A stretch of 64,000 nt of DNA, from positions 58,553,934-58,617,933 of the forward strand of contig NC_063169.1 of the NCBI RefSeq assembly GCF_023159225.1, read 5' to 3'. A program made the translations under genes and the position numbers. The DNA is from Perognathus longimembris pacificus (lineage: Eukaryota > Chordata > Mammalia > Rodentia > Heteromyidae). Positions 24,543 through 36,842 of this stretch are shown here, one piece after another (within the stretch, counting starts at the first letter, position 1; every line of letters begins with the position of its first letter). The notes under the pieces were generated by a model. That model was given only the letters and a program-made list of their open reading frames with translations, made no database searches and was not told where the DNA came from.

Positions 24543-24690
24543 TTTGTTAATTTATTTTCATCGCACAGGTGATGTGCTGAGGGGTTATAGTTACATAGGT
24601 CATATAATGAGTACATTTCTTATTTGACCAGTGTCACCACTTGCCTCATTTTCTCTGAATTTTTTCTCTCCTGGACCCCTTCCCCCACCC
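24543..24690 (-). mobile_element. Antisense L1 3' end fragment
   Basis: 'ggggttatagttacataggt' followed by 'gagtacatttcttatttgac' and a C-rich tract matches the 22318 and 9441 tails. Confidence 0.55.
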
Positions 24691-25599
24691 CCCGAAGTTG
24701 TATAGTTCATTTTCAACATAGTGTCTAGTGAGTGTCACTGCTGAATTAGTTCACCCTTTATCCCACTACTTCTGTGCTTCCCCTTCTCCTCCCAAAAACA
24801 GAAATGTAGAGTGTACAGAAATCAAGAGCAGTGACAATGGGGGGAAAAAACAAAATGATCATATAAAATGATGTTTATGGAAACAAGAGGTTTTTTATTT
24901 TATGTGTTGTTTTTTGTTTTGTTTTTGTTTTTCTCCATCCATCTCTTAATTAAACAAGGGTTCCACTGGGATGATTACTTGGGTGGATAATTTCCTAACT
25001 CCATTTTCCTTTGGAGTGATGCCACTTTAAACACTTCTGAAGGTACTACCAAACTCCTTCTGCCTAGACCAGAGGACTCATGTCAGGAAAGCCCATTATT
25101 TTACTTCCCTTGCAGATTATTTCCCCCTGTGGTTGTGTTTTGTTTTTTTCATCCTGTGATACGAATCCGGTCCTTATCACGAGGACTGAGTTCTGGCAAG
25201 TGATTGTTTTTTGGCTTACATATTTTCCTGATCTCTTTCCCACTTGGACTCTTAAGTTATCATTTTAATTCTTATTTCTTTTGTGTTAGGTGAAAGGCAC
25301 TTATTTATCTAGGCTTAAATCACTTTTTGTCCCAAGTTTTCTTCAACTGCTTCCCAGACCCAGACTCTCTAGGATTTAAAACTGGCATTCATGAAATGTT
25401 TCTTTATTCCACAGCATAAGTATTTATGTAGTGCTTTTTATATGATAGGATATAAAGTCTATATGAGAAATGCAAGAAAAAACCTGGTTGGAAAAAAAAA
25501 GAATGAGTATTGGAAAAGTTAGAAAACTTGTTATGCATTGGTACAGTTAATATTCCCATTCATTTGGCTTTTTCCTATCAGCATTTATATAACATTCTA

Positions 25600-26035
25600 T
25601 ATAGTCCAGATATATTTTTGTAACTTAATTTTTGTCATTTTGATAAACGAACATAAAATATAACATTTACCATCTCAAGTGTGCAGATCAGTGGTAGTAA
25701 ATCACATGGTGGTGTAACTGATCTCCTGAGCTTTTTTTTTTATCTTGCAAAACTTAACACTTATCTTTTTTTTTTTTTTACAGTCCTGGGGCTTGAACTC
25801 AGGGCCTGGACACTGTGACACTGTCACTGAGCTTCTTTTGCTCAAGGCTAGCACTCTACCACTTGAGCCACAGTGCCACTTCTGGCTTTTTCTGTTTATG
25901 TGGTACTGAGGAATTGAACCCAGGGATTCATGCATGTTAGGCAACCACTCTACCACTAAGCCACATTTCCAGCCCCAAAATTTAACACTTTATGTCTATT
26001 AAACAACCATTTCCTAGTTCCCCTTCCCCAATTCC
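25600..26035 (-). mobile_element. Old L1-like 3' UTR split by a SINE
   Basis: 'catctcaagtgtgcagatca' and 'tctattaaacaaccatttcc' resemble the ends of old mammalian L1 3' UTRs. The SINE at 25766-25975 separates them. Confidence 0.5.
25766..25975 (-). mobile_element. ID-dimer SINE (antisense) in old L1
   Basis: The T-run is followed by 'cagtcctggggcttgaactc' and two ID-like units. The flanks 'acttaacactt' and 'atttaacactt' suggest a target duplication. Confidence 0.85.
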
Positions 26036-26086
26036 TATTAATTGTCTTAAAAAACAAACAAACAAACAACAACAAAAAAACCTTAG

Positions 26087-26275
26087 GGGCTGGGAATATA
26101 GCCTAGTGGTAAAGTGCTCACCTGGTATACATGAAGCCCTGGGTTTGATTTGTCAGCACCACATATACAGAAAAAGACGGAAGTGGCACTGTGGCTCAAG
26201 TGGTAGAGTGCTAGCCTTGAGCAAAAAGAAGCCAGGAGCAGTGGTCAGGCCCTGAGTTCAAGGCCCAGGACTGGA
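26087..26275 (+). mobile_element. ID-dimer SINE
   Basis: Begins 'ggggctgggaatatagccta' and ends 'cccaggactgg' with an A-rich tail. Confidence 0.85.
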
Positions 26276-26539
26276 AAACAACAAACAAAAACAACTTTAA
26301 ATGACTCAAGTGCAAAACATTAATGACAGCAGAAAAAGTTTACCATTGATTTTTAAATCAGATGTTGATATAGTGTTGGCATTATTTAGTGTTTTCTTTG
26401 GTTGTTGTTGTTGAGTTTTAATCCAACTGAATGCTACAAAGTTCTAATTAATGACCAGCCATGAAGTTTGAAAATGGACAATTTGAATAGTTTGTTACAT
26501 GGGTCATGTCAAGCAAAGTATTTCTTAAATAAATTAATC

Positions 26540-26835
26540 AAAAATGAGTCCAATCCATACCTATATTCCCAACTACATGAGAGAAAGGAGGATTGTGGTT
26601 CAAAGCCAGACTTCATCTCAGCCAATAGATTAGGGCATACTGGTCCACGTCTGTGGTCCCAGCTGCATGGTAAGTGTGGGTAATATGACTACCGTCCAAG
26701 GCTGGTCTCTCAAACCAAAAAGCTTGAGACTCTATTCACCCAATTTAAAAATAACGAAAGCATGCAGGGCCTGATGGTATGTTCCCGAAGTACTTTGCAA
26801 GCAGAATGTGAATTTCAGCCCTGGTACCACCAAAA
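26540..26835 (+). mobile_element. Degenerate B1/ID composite SINEs
   Basis: 'ggattgtggttcaaagccag', 'gtctgtggtcccagctgcat' and 'ttcagccctggtaccaccaa' give a scrambled or doubly inserted unit. Confidence 0.5.
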
Positions 26836-27852
26836 GTAAACCGAAATGAAATGGAAAAACAAACAACAAAAAGAAAACCTATTTTGTTCCCCTGTTACTC
26901 AGTTGAAGTTTTATTCGGGATAGCCGTAATGTTGGGAGGAGATGTATAGATCAACATTTGCAGCTGAGATTGCTTTCAAAAAAAAAAATTCAGTTCTCCA
27001 ACCTGTTCTTCATGGCCTGAGTTTAGACTGCATATCTTCTAAGGGTGATTGTCCTCTTACTGTTGTCAAACATTTTTTTCTCTCTGTGCTCTCACTACAT
27101 CTTGGGTTTACTCCCTTTTGCTGTGAGGAAACAGGAAATGGAAGCCCACAGCTTTTCACTCAACTGGATGGAGCCAAAAGCACCTGTTTGTTATGCGTGT
27201 TTCCCATGGGCTTATGAGAATCAGAGCAGAAGGAGGAAGGACAGGGAGTGAGCTTTCACAGAGCACAGGATTCCTGGCCTCTGATTGCCCTCCTGGGATT
27301 ATGGGTACTTCCTGGCTCATCTGGGATGGAAGCTTGCTCATTGTTTGAGTTCTGAACTCTTCTCTCTTGAGCATGAAGTACATGAGTCCCCTTGAGTTGA
27401 TCTGCCATAGCTGTCTACAGCTTGCCTCCTCTGGAAACAGCGGTGATTTTGGTGTTTGAGGTTGCATAAGCCAATGTCAATCACCTCTTCTCTCCTTCTG
27501 CCTTAGTCTTTTCCGTCAGCCTCACCACCTGGTATTTTTTTAAGTATGAGATGCATTTGTTCAATGAAAAAGCATGATGTAGAACAGAATAGAAAGCTCA
27601 CTTAACTTTTCTGTAAAAGGAAAAAATTAAAATGAGCATTTGATTTTGTCCAAGAAAGTCTGGAAGGAGACATAAGACAGTAATAAGAGTTATTAATTAC
27701 TTGTTGAATGAGGGCTGGCTTCCATTGGAACTGGTGGAGGAGGATAAGGAAAGAGTGAGAACGTTTACTGTAGCCTTTTATACTTTGAACTAGAAGAATA
27801 TATTACTATGTAAAAGTTACACCTTGAAAATTAACTTTAAAAAACTCTTCTC

Positions 27853-28085
27853 TGTGCCATGTGCTGACGGCTCATGCCCGTTAATCGTAGCTATTTGGAA
27901 GGCTGAGATCTGAGGATTGTAGCTCAAAGCCAGCCCAGGCAGGAAAGTCTCTGAGACTCTTATCTTCAATAAACTATTCAAAAAAGCCAGACCTAGAGCT
28001 GTGGCTTAAGTGGTAGAATGCTAGCCTTTAGCAAAAGAATCTCAAGGATAATGCCTAGGCCCTGAGTTCCAGCCCCAGGATCCAT
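27853..28085 (+). mobile_element. B1-plus-ID composite SINE ending in CA repeat
   Basis: 'aaggctgagatctgaggatt' and 'ctgtggcttaagtggtagaa' mark the unit. It runs into the CA microsatellite at 28107. Confidence 0.8.
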
Positions 28086-28104
28086 GCACGTACGTATGTA
28101 CATG

Positions 28105-28106
<2 letters not shown>

Positions 28107-28153
<47 letters not shown>
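28107..28153. repeat. CA microsatellite at SINE tail
   Basis: About 23 CA units directly after a composite SINE. Confidence 0.92.
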
Positions 28154-28156
<3 letters not shown>

Positions 28157-29394
28157 ATTTCTTCTGTCTGAAGAAAAATTCTATCTGAAGGAAAATTAGA
28201 AGGCATTGTACTTTTACTAGGAAAGTTGAAAAGTTTGCGATTATCAATGTAAATTGGATAATGTGAAGGTGTGGTAGGGTTTTGGTTAGGTTTTGGAGTT
28301 CAACCGGATTCTAGCTGTATGACTAGAGCATGTGGTTAGCCTCTCTGAAGTTGCAATGTCTTGTTTGGGTGGGGGATACTGGGAGAGGGGTTGGTAGGAG
28401 CATGCCGTCTAAACACCAACATAATTAGATGATTAGGGTCCGGTTTCGGAGTGGGAAATTGAGATACTAATTTCTCAACAGGAAGAAGAGACATCCATCT
28501 CTTCATCTTCCTCTTTCTTAAGGCCTAACAGAGTTTCAAACTCCAGGCAGGAAAAGTGGGGCTATTTGGTTCTCCTTTCATATTTCTACTCTGCAAATCC
28601 AGAGGATATTTGGTCTCTGCTGGGAGGAAATTCAATTTGAAAACATTTATTTGACACCTTTTTGATTAGTCAGGGCTCTTTACTGCTGATGAATCATAAT
28701 GAGCGTAAGCAAACAGGGAATTTATTGGTTCATGCAACTGAAGGGGAATACAAACTTCCAACATGATTACACCCAGGTGCTTAAAAGCCATAGTTAGGAA
28801 CTCTCGTAAGTCTCTATGTCTGTACTGGCTTTTTTTCCCTCCAACTTCAACTCTGCTCTTGTGAAGGCAAGGTAGTCACTAGCATCACTTTGAGGTAGTT
28901 TTAATAGAGAAAAGAGAATGCTTTGTTTCCTACTGTCCCAACAAATGTCTTGGGCTTGGATCTTATTGGTGCTGGCTGGGCACATGGCCCTTTCTGAACC
29001 AATCATCCCCTTGCCAAGAAGATACATTGTTTTTGCTGGATGAGTTTAGGAACCCTAGAGCCTAAAATCCAGGAGTGTTAGCCTCATACAAATCACATGC
29101 ACTAAAGAATGGGGAAAGTGATTTTCCAAAGGTGGGGGGGGGGTGGAATCAGGGGACTTGTTTCTACAAGAAGTAGGAAAGGATTCTAGACTTGTCATCT
29201 CCCTTACCCTATGATACACAAACAAGACACTTTGATTCCCCAGTATCTGCTCTGCAATTGGTTATCACGGGGAATTATGGAGATGAAGTGATAAATAAGA
29301 TTTGACTTTTCTCATAGGGTTGGCATTGAATATACAACAAGCCCATGGCTTTAGCAATAAATAATATACAGGTGGCACATGCTGTAACAGAAAT

Positions 29395-29560
29395 GAAAGG
29401 AACAGCTAATATCTGTCGGATGCCTTCTAAATGCTAGGTACTGGCCTATGTTTACTTGGTTTAAGTCATTTCCTATCCAAAAGAACCTGAACAGTATCAG
29501 CTATTCATTTTACAGATGAAAAGGCCAAGTTACCAAGAAGTTACTTAATAGGTATTGAGG
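29395..29560 (+). repeat. MIR-like ancient repeat
   Basis: 'atgctaggtactggcctatg' and 'cattttacagatgaaaaggc' are MIR core-like phrases. Confidence 0.55.
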
Positions 29561-30974
29561 TAGTCTGATGTCCATGTAAGGGACACTGTTTGACGATGAC
29601 TCGAAACCCAACTCTAGTGAGTATTTCACCTGTGAGTGAGGAAAAACAGACTGATTGTAGGTAAAAGAAACAGCAATATGAAGGAATCGACCTGAATCAG
29701 TGCCAAGTGGGGTCGGGGGAGGAGGGCTAGTTAGGAAATGACAACAAGTAACATTTAGCCTTAAAAATGGAGGAGAGAAAGTGAGGAAAAGCAGTACCAA
29801 GGACTGACTGACTACTGGTCCAAGATACTCAGCTCCTTCTGTAGTCTGAAAACTTTTGAGTTGGGGAGTGATGTGATCCTAGGAACAAGAAAATGGCCAG
29901 ACCCCTGTGTGTTTTCAGGTGAAGATGTTGGCTTTATTTCTCTGCTTTACATTCTTGGGATACATTTTTTTTTTTTACATTCTTGGAAGGTTTTTATACA
30001 TGTGCTGCTGGGTGGCACAGGGTGGTATTTCTTTAAATGATTTACTCACTTTAGACCCTTCATGAAGGGTCTTTTAAACAAGGAGACCATTTTCTGCCAT
30101 CTTATTTTGTGTAACTGCTGCCGAAGAGCCATAGAGCCCAGCCAGCTCTTAAAGAACACTTCGAACACATGACAAGTAGTTTTCTGTGTTTCAATCACTG
30201 TGTCACAGTGAGGCCATTCACTCCTTGAAACCAAGAAGATAACAAGGCACACTTATTTAATCGTCCCCTATTTACTCTTCTATTTTGTTCAGTCATTAAA
30301 TGGTGTTAGAATTCAGAATTAGAATGCTCTTTCCACGCCAAATGAAAACACAAATGACTTGTTGACTACGAGATTTACTCTCGCAGATACTTCCACAGTA
30401 ATATGAAATCTGAGCCAAGTATCCACTGACAGGAGCTAGTGGCATAGGTCCCAGCCTCCTCTCCTAAATGTGGGCACCACACACGCCTGGCACGCCATGC
30501 CCAGGAGGACATCGTAAATCATTCTGAATTTATGAAGAGCCTAAGAATTTGTGTTTTGCACCCTGCTAGCTGCCGGTGTCTCTCCGCTCTCAGGGCTTCC
30601 TTCTTCGTGTATACAGAGCCTTTTGTCCAGAGGAATCCATAGGACTGAAAGCTAAGAATTTTCCCTCAGTCTGGCCCAGCCAAAGAGTAAAGAAGGTGGG
30701 AGACAGAAAGTTCTTGTTCTTTAAGCTTTTGCCACAAACCTCGCTTGCTTTCTCCTAAATTTGGAGGCTGGGAAGAGGCAGAAAATAAGATTGTTATAAT
30801 GAGTAACCTATTTTCTTTTATCCGCATACTCAACAAATACATGCGTACTTTGAGTACCAGTAGCCTGCAAATCACCATTGGGAACATAACAGTTTAAAAA
30901 AAGGAGGTTCTTTCTGAGATTATATACTCATGTCAGAGAGGGATGGCATTTTTCAAAGGCAAAGAAGATGAGAA

Positions 30975-31185
30975 AGGGGCTATATGCTGTAAGCCTACTT
31001 ATTCAGGAGACTGAGATCTGAGGTTCACAGTTTGAAGCCAGCCCAAGCAGGAAAGTCTGTGAGACTCTTATTTCCAATTAACCATCCCAAAACCAGAAGT
31101 GTTGCTGAGGCTCAAAGTGGTAGAGACCTAGCCTTGAGCAAAAAAGCTTAGAGACAGCATTCAAGTGCCATGACCGACCAAAAAA
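30975..31185 (+). mobile_element. B1-plus-ID composite SINE
   Basis: 'ttcaggagactgagatctga' and 'tgagactcttatttccaatt', ending 'catgaccgaccaaaaaa'. Confidence 0.75.
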
Positions 31186-32224
31186 CGATGGGAAAGGGGC
31201 TCCGGCTGTTCTCTATCACCTGTACACAGAGGGATTTCTAATTAGGTAAGCTTTGAGTAGAGCTCAGAGAGGACAGGATGGAATGAGCCAAGCTGAGAAA
31301 TGGCTACCTTACAAGGCCATGCCTCAAGGGCAAGGTGGAGGGTTATCAGGCAGTCAAGGGGTTGGAGTAGAGAAAGAGAAAGGGAGAGAGAGTCAGGATG
31401 AGAGGACTGGGAAACAGAAAGGTGAAAGACCAAGAACATCCCTGCAGTGGCTGGTGGGGGGGGTGTGTGTGCAACTTAGAGACCTCTGAAGATTTGAGAT
31501 ATTACTCAAAATGAGATAGATAGCCATGGAAAGTTTTTGAAAGACTAACTTACAAAATACTTAAAACAGTATAAGCATGAAAAAGTATAAGCATACAGTC
31601 AGGAGAACCTGGGACAAGCTTTCTTTACATCCTAGAGACAAGATGTGTGCTGTTTTAATCAGGATGGAAATACCAGTTAGTTTACCCAATGCAGTGATAC
31701 AGAAATCCTGAGTGTCAAAATGACTCGTGTATATTCAGTTGTGATAAAGCATCCTAATCATGGGCTATTTATTTACTTAACCAATGGCAGTATTTCTTGC
31801 CTAGCTACTGCCTCTCATGACCTGCATCCCACTAATCTCTTCCCTGGCGATACACTCTGGCCATGTTGTAGTGGTGGTTGCCCCATTCCCTCCGTGTCTT
31901 TGAGGTGGTTGTGTAGATTGCTATAAGCTTCAAAGTCAAGGAGCAGCTGACAGGATACCTGGGAGCAGGTGTTAGGGATCTGCAGTAACCTTTTTGTGCC
32001 CCTTGAGCCCATGGAGCAGAATCCAGCTGCATTATCCACACATCATGTCCTGTAGGCTCAAGCCATGCAGAGCTTGGGTTTGATGTGTGGAAGTCTCAGG
32101 CAAGGAGAGCTGGGTGCTGCCGGTGTAATATCTCCTGACACATGGGGCTGATCACTGACTGAAGTCGGCCCTGCAGGCAGGCCAGCCTCCTGCTTGCCAA
32201 GGTTTGAGAGCAGGTGAGCATGTA

Positions 32225-32560
32225 TCAGGAATGTTCCCAGAGCCCGCTGAACTCGAATGACCCCTCAGAGTTCTTCCAGCGCAGAAGCCCTCTGAGCCCA
32301 TGAAAAAGGTGTCTGGTGAATGTGCTCCGCAAACACACAGACGCTATATAAACAGGAGGCAAATATTTTAAAAGGTGAAGAATGAGATACTTGTACTTGA
32401 GTGAGAGCAGGGTTGGAATGCTGTGCCCAGCCACAAACCTTCCGTGCTCAGCAGCCGGCCGTTCGCTCTCATTGGCTCTGTACACAGTTATCTGCATTAT
32501 GCGTTAAAAATGCTCTCAGCCAAAGACCAAACAAATAGCCAACGGCATTTTCCTATCAGG
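32225..32560. promoter_or_regulatory. Possible regulatory element in intron
   Basis: This repeat-free, less AT-rich stretch contains 'gctatataaacagg' (TATA/MEF2-like, near 32343), 'aggaatgttccc' (TEAD-like, near 32229) and 'tctcattggctctg' (CCAAT-like, near 32468). Spacing and orientation do not make a convincing promoter. Only the clustering and the absence of repeats suggest function. Confidence 0.2.
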
Positions 32561-33392
32561 GCCCCGTGTAGAGGAGGCAGAGCAAAACCACAAAGCTGTT
32601 GCTCTGGATTGTTGGCAGGAAACCAGTGCTGCTGCTGCTTCAAAGGTCTTGGAGTTTTCAAGGAAAAAAGAAGAGGAATGTTGAACTGTGATCAAGTTAG
32701 AAAGAAAGCAACAGAAACTTAAAACTCAGATTAGTGAATGCTGTGGGGTCCATCATGGAAAAGAAACCTAAGTGGGGTATGTCCTAGGATCTCAAGTTTT
32801 TAGTGTAAGAATGAGAGTTTTGAGACTTTGCCACAGCAGGATTTAATGAATTTTTCATTCATGATACTGGTTCACTCACTGAGCAGGTTAGATAGCTCTT
32901 CCTGAGCAGTATGGCTTGCCTTCATGGTACAGGCCACATATAAGTACTTGATGTGACCTAGCCAAGGTCACCACCTTGTCACAGGGCTTCTGGAACTAGC
33001 AATCCAGGACTCTAGTCAACCATGTTGTAGGTCAGGCAACTTGAGTGATGTAGCCAACAATGAAAAGTTGTGTTTCATATGAGCAAAAGCTAAACAAGGG
33101 TGAGAAGGACAGCCAGAGCAACTGACTGCATTGGGAAATGGCTGTGTGTTTCAGTTGCCGGAAGGTGACCAAATCTTTGGGACAGGCAGCACTTACCTCT
33201 GGTTGCATTTGCCACCCTTGGTCGCAAGCTCAGAGCAGAACAGCTGGGAGTCTTCAGGGGCCTAACCCAGGCATGGAGACCAGGATACTGAGGCCTGAGT
33301 AGGTCAGGACAATCTCTGAGAGGCATCAGTGCCCAGGGTAGTTGTGAAGCACCTAGGACATCTCAGCAATATTCTGCCTGTCAGCGGGGGTG

Positions 33393-33581
33393 CTAGTGCT
33401 TGATTCCCTGTGTGAGGGTTTGTACCACTTGGACAAGTGTCTGGACAATCTGAAACTTCCTTTGAACAATAGCACTCCACAGGAAAGAAGTGTCATGGAA
33501 GAACTCTTGGCTCCTGGTGGTGAGCTTGTTGACTTGTCCATTGACATCATCAGCCTTTAGGTGATCTCTGAACATCCGCTT
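33393..33581 (-). other. Unassigned exon-like open block, minus strand (weak coiled-coil look)
   Basis: On the minus strand, after an acceptor-like 'ctccctcccag', a frame runs from KRMFRDHLKADDVNG through SFLWSAIVQRKFQ and IVQTLVQVVQTLTQG to a stop. The heptad-like Val/Leu spacing and the LW dipeptide recall, weakly and by eye only, the trimerisation region of heat-shock factors. It does not join in frame to the block at 34611-34781. A strong donor-like site (AG|GTAAGT on the minus strand) lies near 33197. Function is unknown and it is likely a remnant or chance. Confidence 0.18.
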
Positions 33582-33819
33582 CTGGGAGGGAGAGTGGAGA
33601 GTGGGGTAGTGAGTGACCAAGGGAAGGGAGAGGAGGCTAAATCCTCCGTGGGTGAATCCACGGATACCCATGTAGTGTTTGTTGTCATGATTCGGATCAT
33701 TTATTCACTCACTTTCTTGTTGGTTTATATTCTTAGTCTATCCAACGTATGTTTGACAGAACTTACAACAAAGACTTGCATACACACTCTACATAAAATA
33801 TAAGTGACAATGAGGGAGA

Positions 33820-33895
33820 ATGCTGGAAGGTGTGACATTAATCAAGATGCACTGTATTCATAATCTGACTTGTTGAATTGAAACCCCTTGTATAT
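33820..33895 (+). mobile_element. L1 3'-UTR fragment (sense)
   Basis: 'gacattaatcaagatgcact' and 'cttgttgaattgaaacccct' parallel the 37081 copy and the complement of 9260-9300. Confidence 0.5.
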
Positions 33896-33898
33896 ATA

Positions 33899-33899
<1 letters not shown>

Positions 33900-33941
<42 letters not shown>

Positions 33942-33949
33942 CACACACC
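33900..33949. repeat. CA microsatellite
   Basis: (CA)n with one GC interruption. A shorter CA-rich run lies at 34137-34150. Confidence 0.9.
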
Positions 33950-34610
33950 AAGTCAGGTTACACAGGAGAAAGCATAAATTCTCACAAAATACCTGTGCTA
34001 ATTATCAAGGTATTTCAACTTTCTTTTTTAACAGTTGACATCTATTTTCCATGACTCTAGGGGTAGTGGAATAGTACAGTTTTAATGGCTTCTGGTATTG
34101 TTTTGACTTTAGAAATCAGAGTTTAAACACAAATGCGCACACACACACATATGCACAGGCACACTTAGTTTTTAGATCTCAGAAAAGAGAAAAACCCATT
34201 TCTTCATAGGAGACTCAAGGTTGCCATTCTGGGGCTCATGCTACAAGTAAACACTTACAGAAGAGTTTCATGTCCTTAATATCAAGCATCGCCTCCTCTC
34301 CTCTCGCTCCTTGATGGCCTTATGTTAGTTAGACCCCCCCTAGAGTACAGGAGAAAGCATGTTCTCAGTGTGCACGTGTGCTCCCTTTAAGTGTGTCTGG
34401 GCATGGGTTGGAGTCATGGGCTTTCGTTTGGCCTTAGTGTAGCTGAGGCCATGATGTTGAGAGTACTTCTGGATTTGCAGACGATGAGGCCAGGAAAGGC
34501 ATTGTAGATGGGAGGATCTGAAATCCAGGCCTGATAGTCCTGCCCAGGCCTCACCAGGGGACGCCTGTCTTTCTCCTCTACATGCTCCAGACCCCATTTC
34601 TGCCCCTTAC

Positions 34611-34781
34611 CTAGGTCAATGTACTTCTTGAACAGAGCTTCTGGAGGGTTCTGCAGGACACACCTTGGGGTTGGTCTACACAAAGGATTAGTAAGAAACA
34701 AAGTCATGGATAGGATTTCCACACAATCTCCCAGAGTAGGAAACAGAGCTGATGATTTCACAGGCAAGTCAGGTTCAAGGT
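34611..34781 (-). other. Unassigned exon-like open block, minus strand
   Basis: On the minus strand a 171-nt stop-free block (LEPDLPVKSSALFPTLGDC... to ...EALFKKYIDL) lies between a plausible acceptor ('atatttttag') and a good donor ('cctag|gtaagg'). The open frame continues past the donor (to 34414 overall, about 134 aa). I recognise no family. It may be a decayed gene fragment, an exon of an antisense transcript, or chance. Confidence 0.2.
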
Positions 34782-35583
34782 CTAAAAATATAAACAGTGA
34801 AGTGAACATGTCTGACATTCATCTAAGCACTTGGGTTCCATTCTGAAGTTGCATCAAGAGCATAGATTTCTTCCAGAAGTAGGTAGAATCGGAGTGAGAT
34901 TCTCATTCCTTGGCAAGCTTGGGAACACAGCCCATTTTTAACTCTCTTCCATTCACCTAGGACTTGAGTTTATCAGGGACTATCCCAGAAACCCCTGGAA
35001 CTTGTAAGTATGGGAAAGAAAAGACTTACAAGAAATCTGATGTGTTCGGTTTTTATACCAGATGCTGTGTCAGAGAAAACACTAGAAAAAAAATAGTCCC
35101 TTCTTGCTGGATTCAGATGACACATTTGCTGAAAATGTGTGGATTGTTTGGGGTTTTGTTTTTTTTTAAAATATAAGTTTCCATGCCCTGCACATACACT
35201 GCATATCACACAGAAGACACATTTGTTAGCATGTGTGTGTGTGTTTTTTTAAGATATCACTGTTACAGAAAGGAATATTTCAAAGTGAGATGTTACCTCA
35301 ATACTCTATGGTTGGTATGGAATATTATATCTGGTTCTTGGCCAGAGATTATCCTTTGGAAGACCAGGGATGATGGCTGGATTTCAGGTTGTGAGTTACA
35401 GTCATTTGCCCTTGGCCCACGTCGGTTGGTTTGACTCCAAGTGTGTTTTATTAGGCTACAAAGGAAGTTAAGGTTTGAGCCTTCTTATAAACAGAATGGA
35501 TGTGCCCAATTCTGCTTGGAATATTGTTCATAATTATTTGCAGCAATGACTTGATTCTTACTTGTGCTTATTCTTTTTAAAAG

Positions 35584-35664
35584 TATTAGAGAGGAAGATT
35601 TCCACAAGACAAAGTAGAGAGGAGCTGATAAGAAGGGGCGTGCTTAAGGAATTGCCTGATCAAG
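35584..35664 (+). CDS. PHACTR2: PHACTR2 coding exon 2 of 8 (first RPEL motif)
   Basis: This 81-nt exon translates as (V)LERKISTRQSREELIRRG then VLKELPDQ. It is the N-terminal RPEL repeat of the PHACTR family, which binds monomeric actin. The core reads RQSREEL, with Gln where the RPEL consensus has Pro; this matches the form I recall for PHACTR2. The acceptor is 'ctttttaaaag' ending at 35583 and the donor is 'caag|gtgagg' at 35665. Phases match both neighbours: two bases complete the Val codon opened in the previous exon, and one base opens the Asp codon finished at 39958. It sits after a 28.8-kb intron and is too short to stand out as an open frame. Confidence 0.95.
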
Positions 35665-36639
35665 GTGAGGAAATTCATCATACTTTTAAAATAATTTGAT
35701 CCTTCATTCTTTGGTTGTTCTTTCATTTTCTTTTGAAATTTAAGATGATCACATGAGGCCTTTGTCAGGAAAATAGCCAATAAAGAATCTTGATTTTAGA
35801 GTATCTGAGATAGTATTGAAAAGAATTTTCTGGTGATTGCTTCTCCAGAGGTCACTCTAAGCATAAAACTACACAGCACCATGAGTGGCTAGAGATATAG
35901 GTAAAGATACAAATGCTTGCATGGCTTCTTTTCTTCTCTTATGCTTTAACCTTTATAGGTGCTTATTGAAAAAAATACAGAATTTTAGCTTACTAATACC
36001 ATGTTTGTTTCTTAAGAGTATCAGTGAAGGAAATGAGAAATGTACCTCCTTTTGCATTTTTTGTTGATGTACAATCAATAGGGCATGAATGGGCAAATTA
36101 GCCTGCTTAGTTTTTACACTTAAATGCTTTTTCTTTTCTTATACAATTCCTTTATCACTTCTCTGAACTCAACATACTTTTTATATTTTGTCACGTTATC
36201 CATTTTTCTTTCTTGCTTTCCTCTATTCTTGTGCTTTTCTTATTCCATTTTCCCATGGATGGATCTTAACACAGAGAAGACAAAGGTTACATAGAAACTG
36301 AGATAGTGGCTCAAAAGAAGACACTAATATTGGTTTTTTTTTCTCCAAATAAGTAACAGCAACTGATTGTCTCTGTTCCCACTGCTGTTAAAGGCATTTT
36401 GAGGAAACATTGTTGATTTATCTTATGCCCTGTCTTCTCTTCAAAATTTTCTGAGACCTTAATTTTTAATAAAAATGTTACCTTTTCTTGGTATATATTC
36501 CTTGTAAAAAACTTGCCAATTGTTTCTTTTTGCATGGACTATGTATAAATGAAATTGACATAGTTTTTCCAAAATTTGAACCATCATAGAGTATAGCTTG
36601 AAAATGCTATACTATCTTACTTCTGCTTCTAAAAACGTA

Positions 36640-36842
36640 AGGCACCAAGTGTCATGGAGGTGACTTTAAAGCCAGCTTAAGCTCCATAATAAGTTCAAGG
36701 TCAAGTTGAGCTACCTAGAAAAACCATGCCTGAAAATCACAAAACAAACACAAGAAATGGCTAGGAATATAGCTCAATGATAGAGTGAGTGCTTGACTAG
36801 CATGTACGAAGCTCTGAGTTTGATCCTCAACACTGACAATTA
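36640..36842 (+). mobile_element. B1-plus-ID composite SINE (diverged)
   Basis: 'aaggtcaagttgagctacct' (B1-like) and 'gctaggaatatagctcaatg' (ID-like) with 'gtttgatcctcaacactgac'. Confidence 0.6.

Larger units (their letters stand above)
6814..35583 (+). other. PHACTR2 28.8-kb intron, repeat-rich
   Basis: This large intron separates the basic N-terminal exon from the first RPEL exon. It contains the NUMT, several antisense L1 remnants, about ten SINEs and several microsatellites, listed separately. Stretches where I recognise nothing specific are 6814-9160 (except a short CA run at 7106-7125), 11100-11690, 11930-13030, 15100-15430, 16500-17850, 23280-24540, 28160-29390, 29560-30970, 31190-32200 and 34850-35580. 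The 32.2-32.7 kb part is less AT-rich and repeat-free and might be regulatory. Confidence 0.7.
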
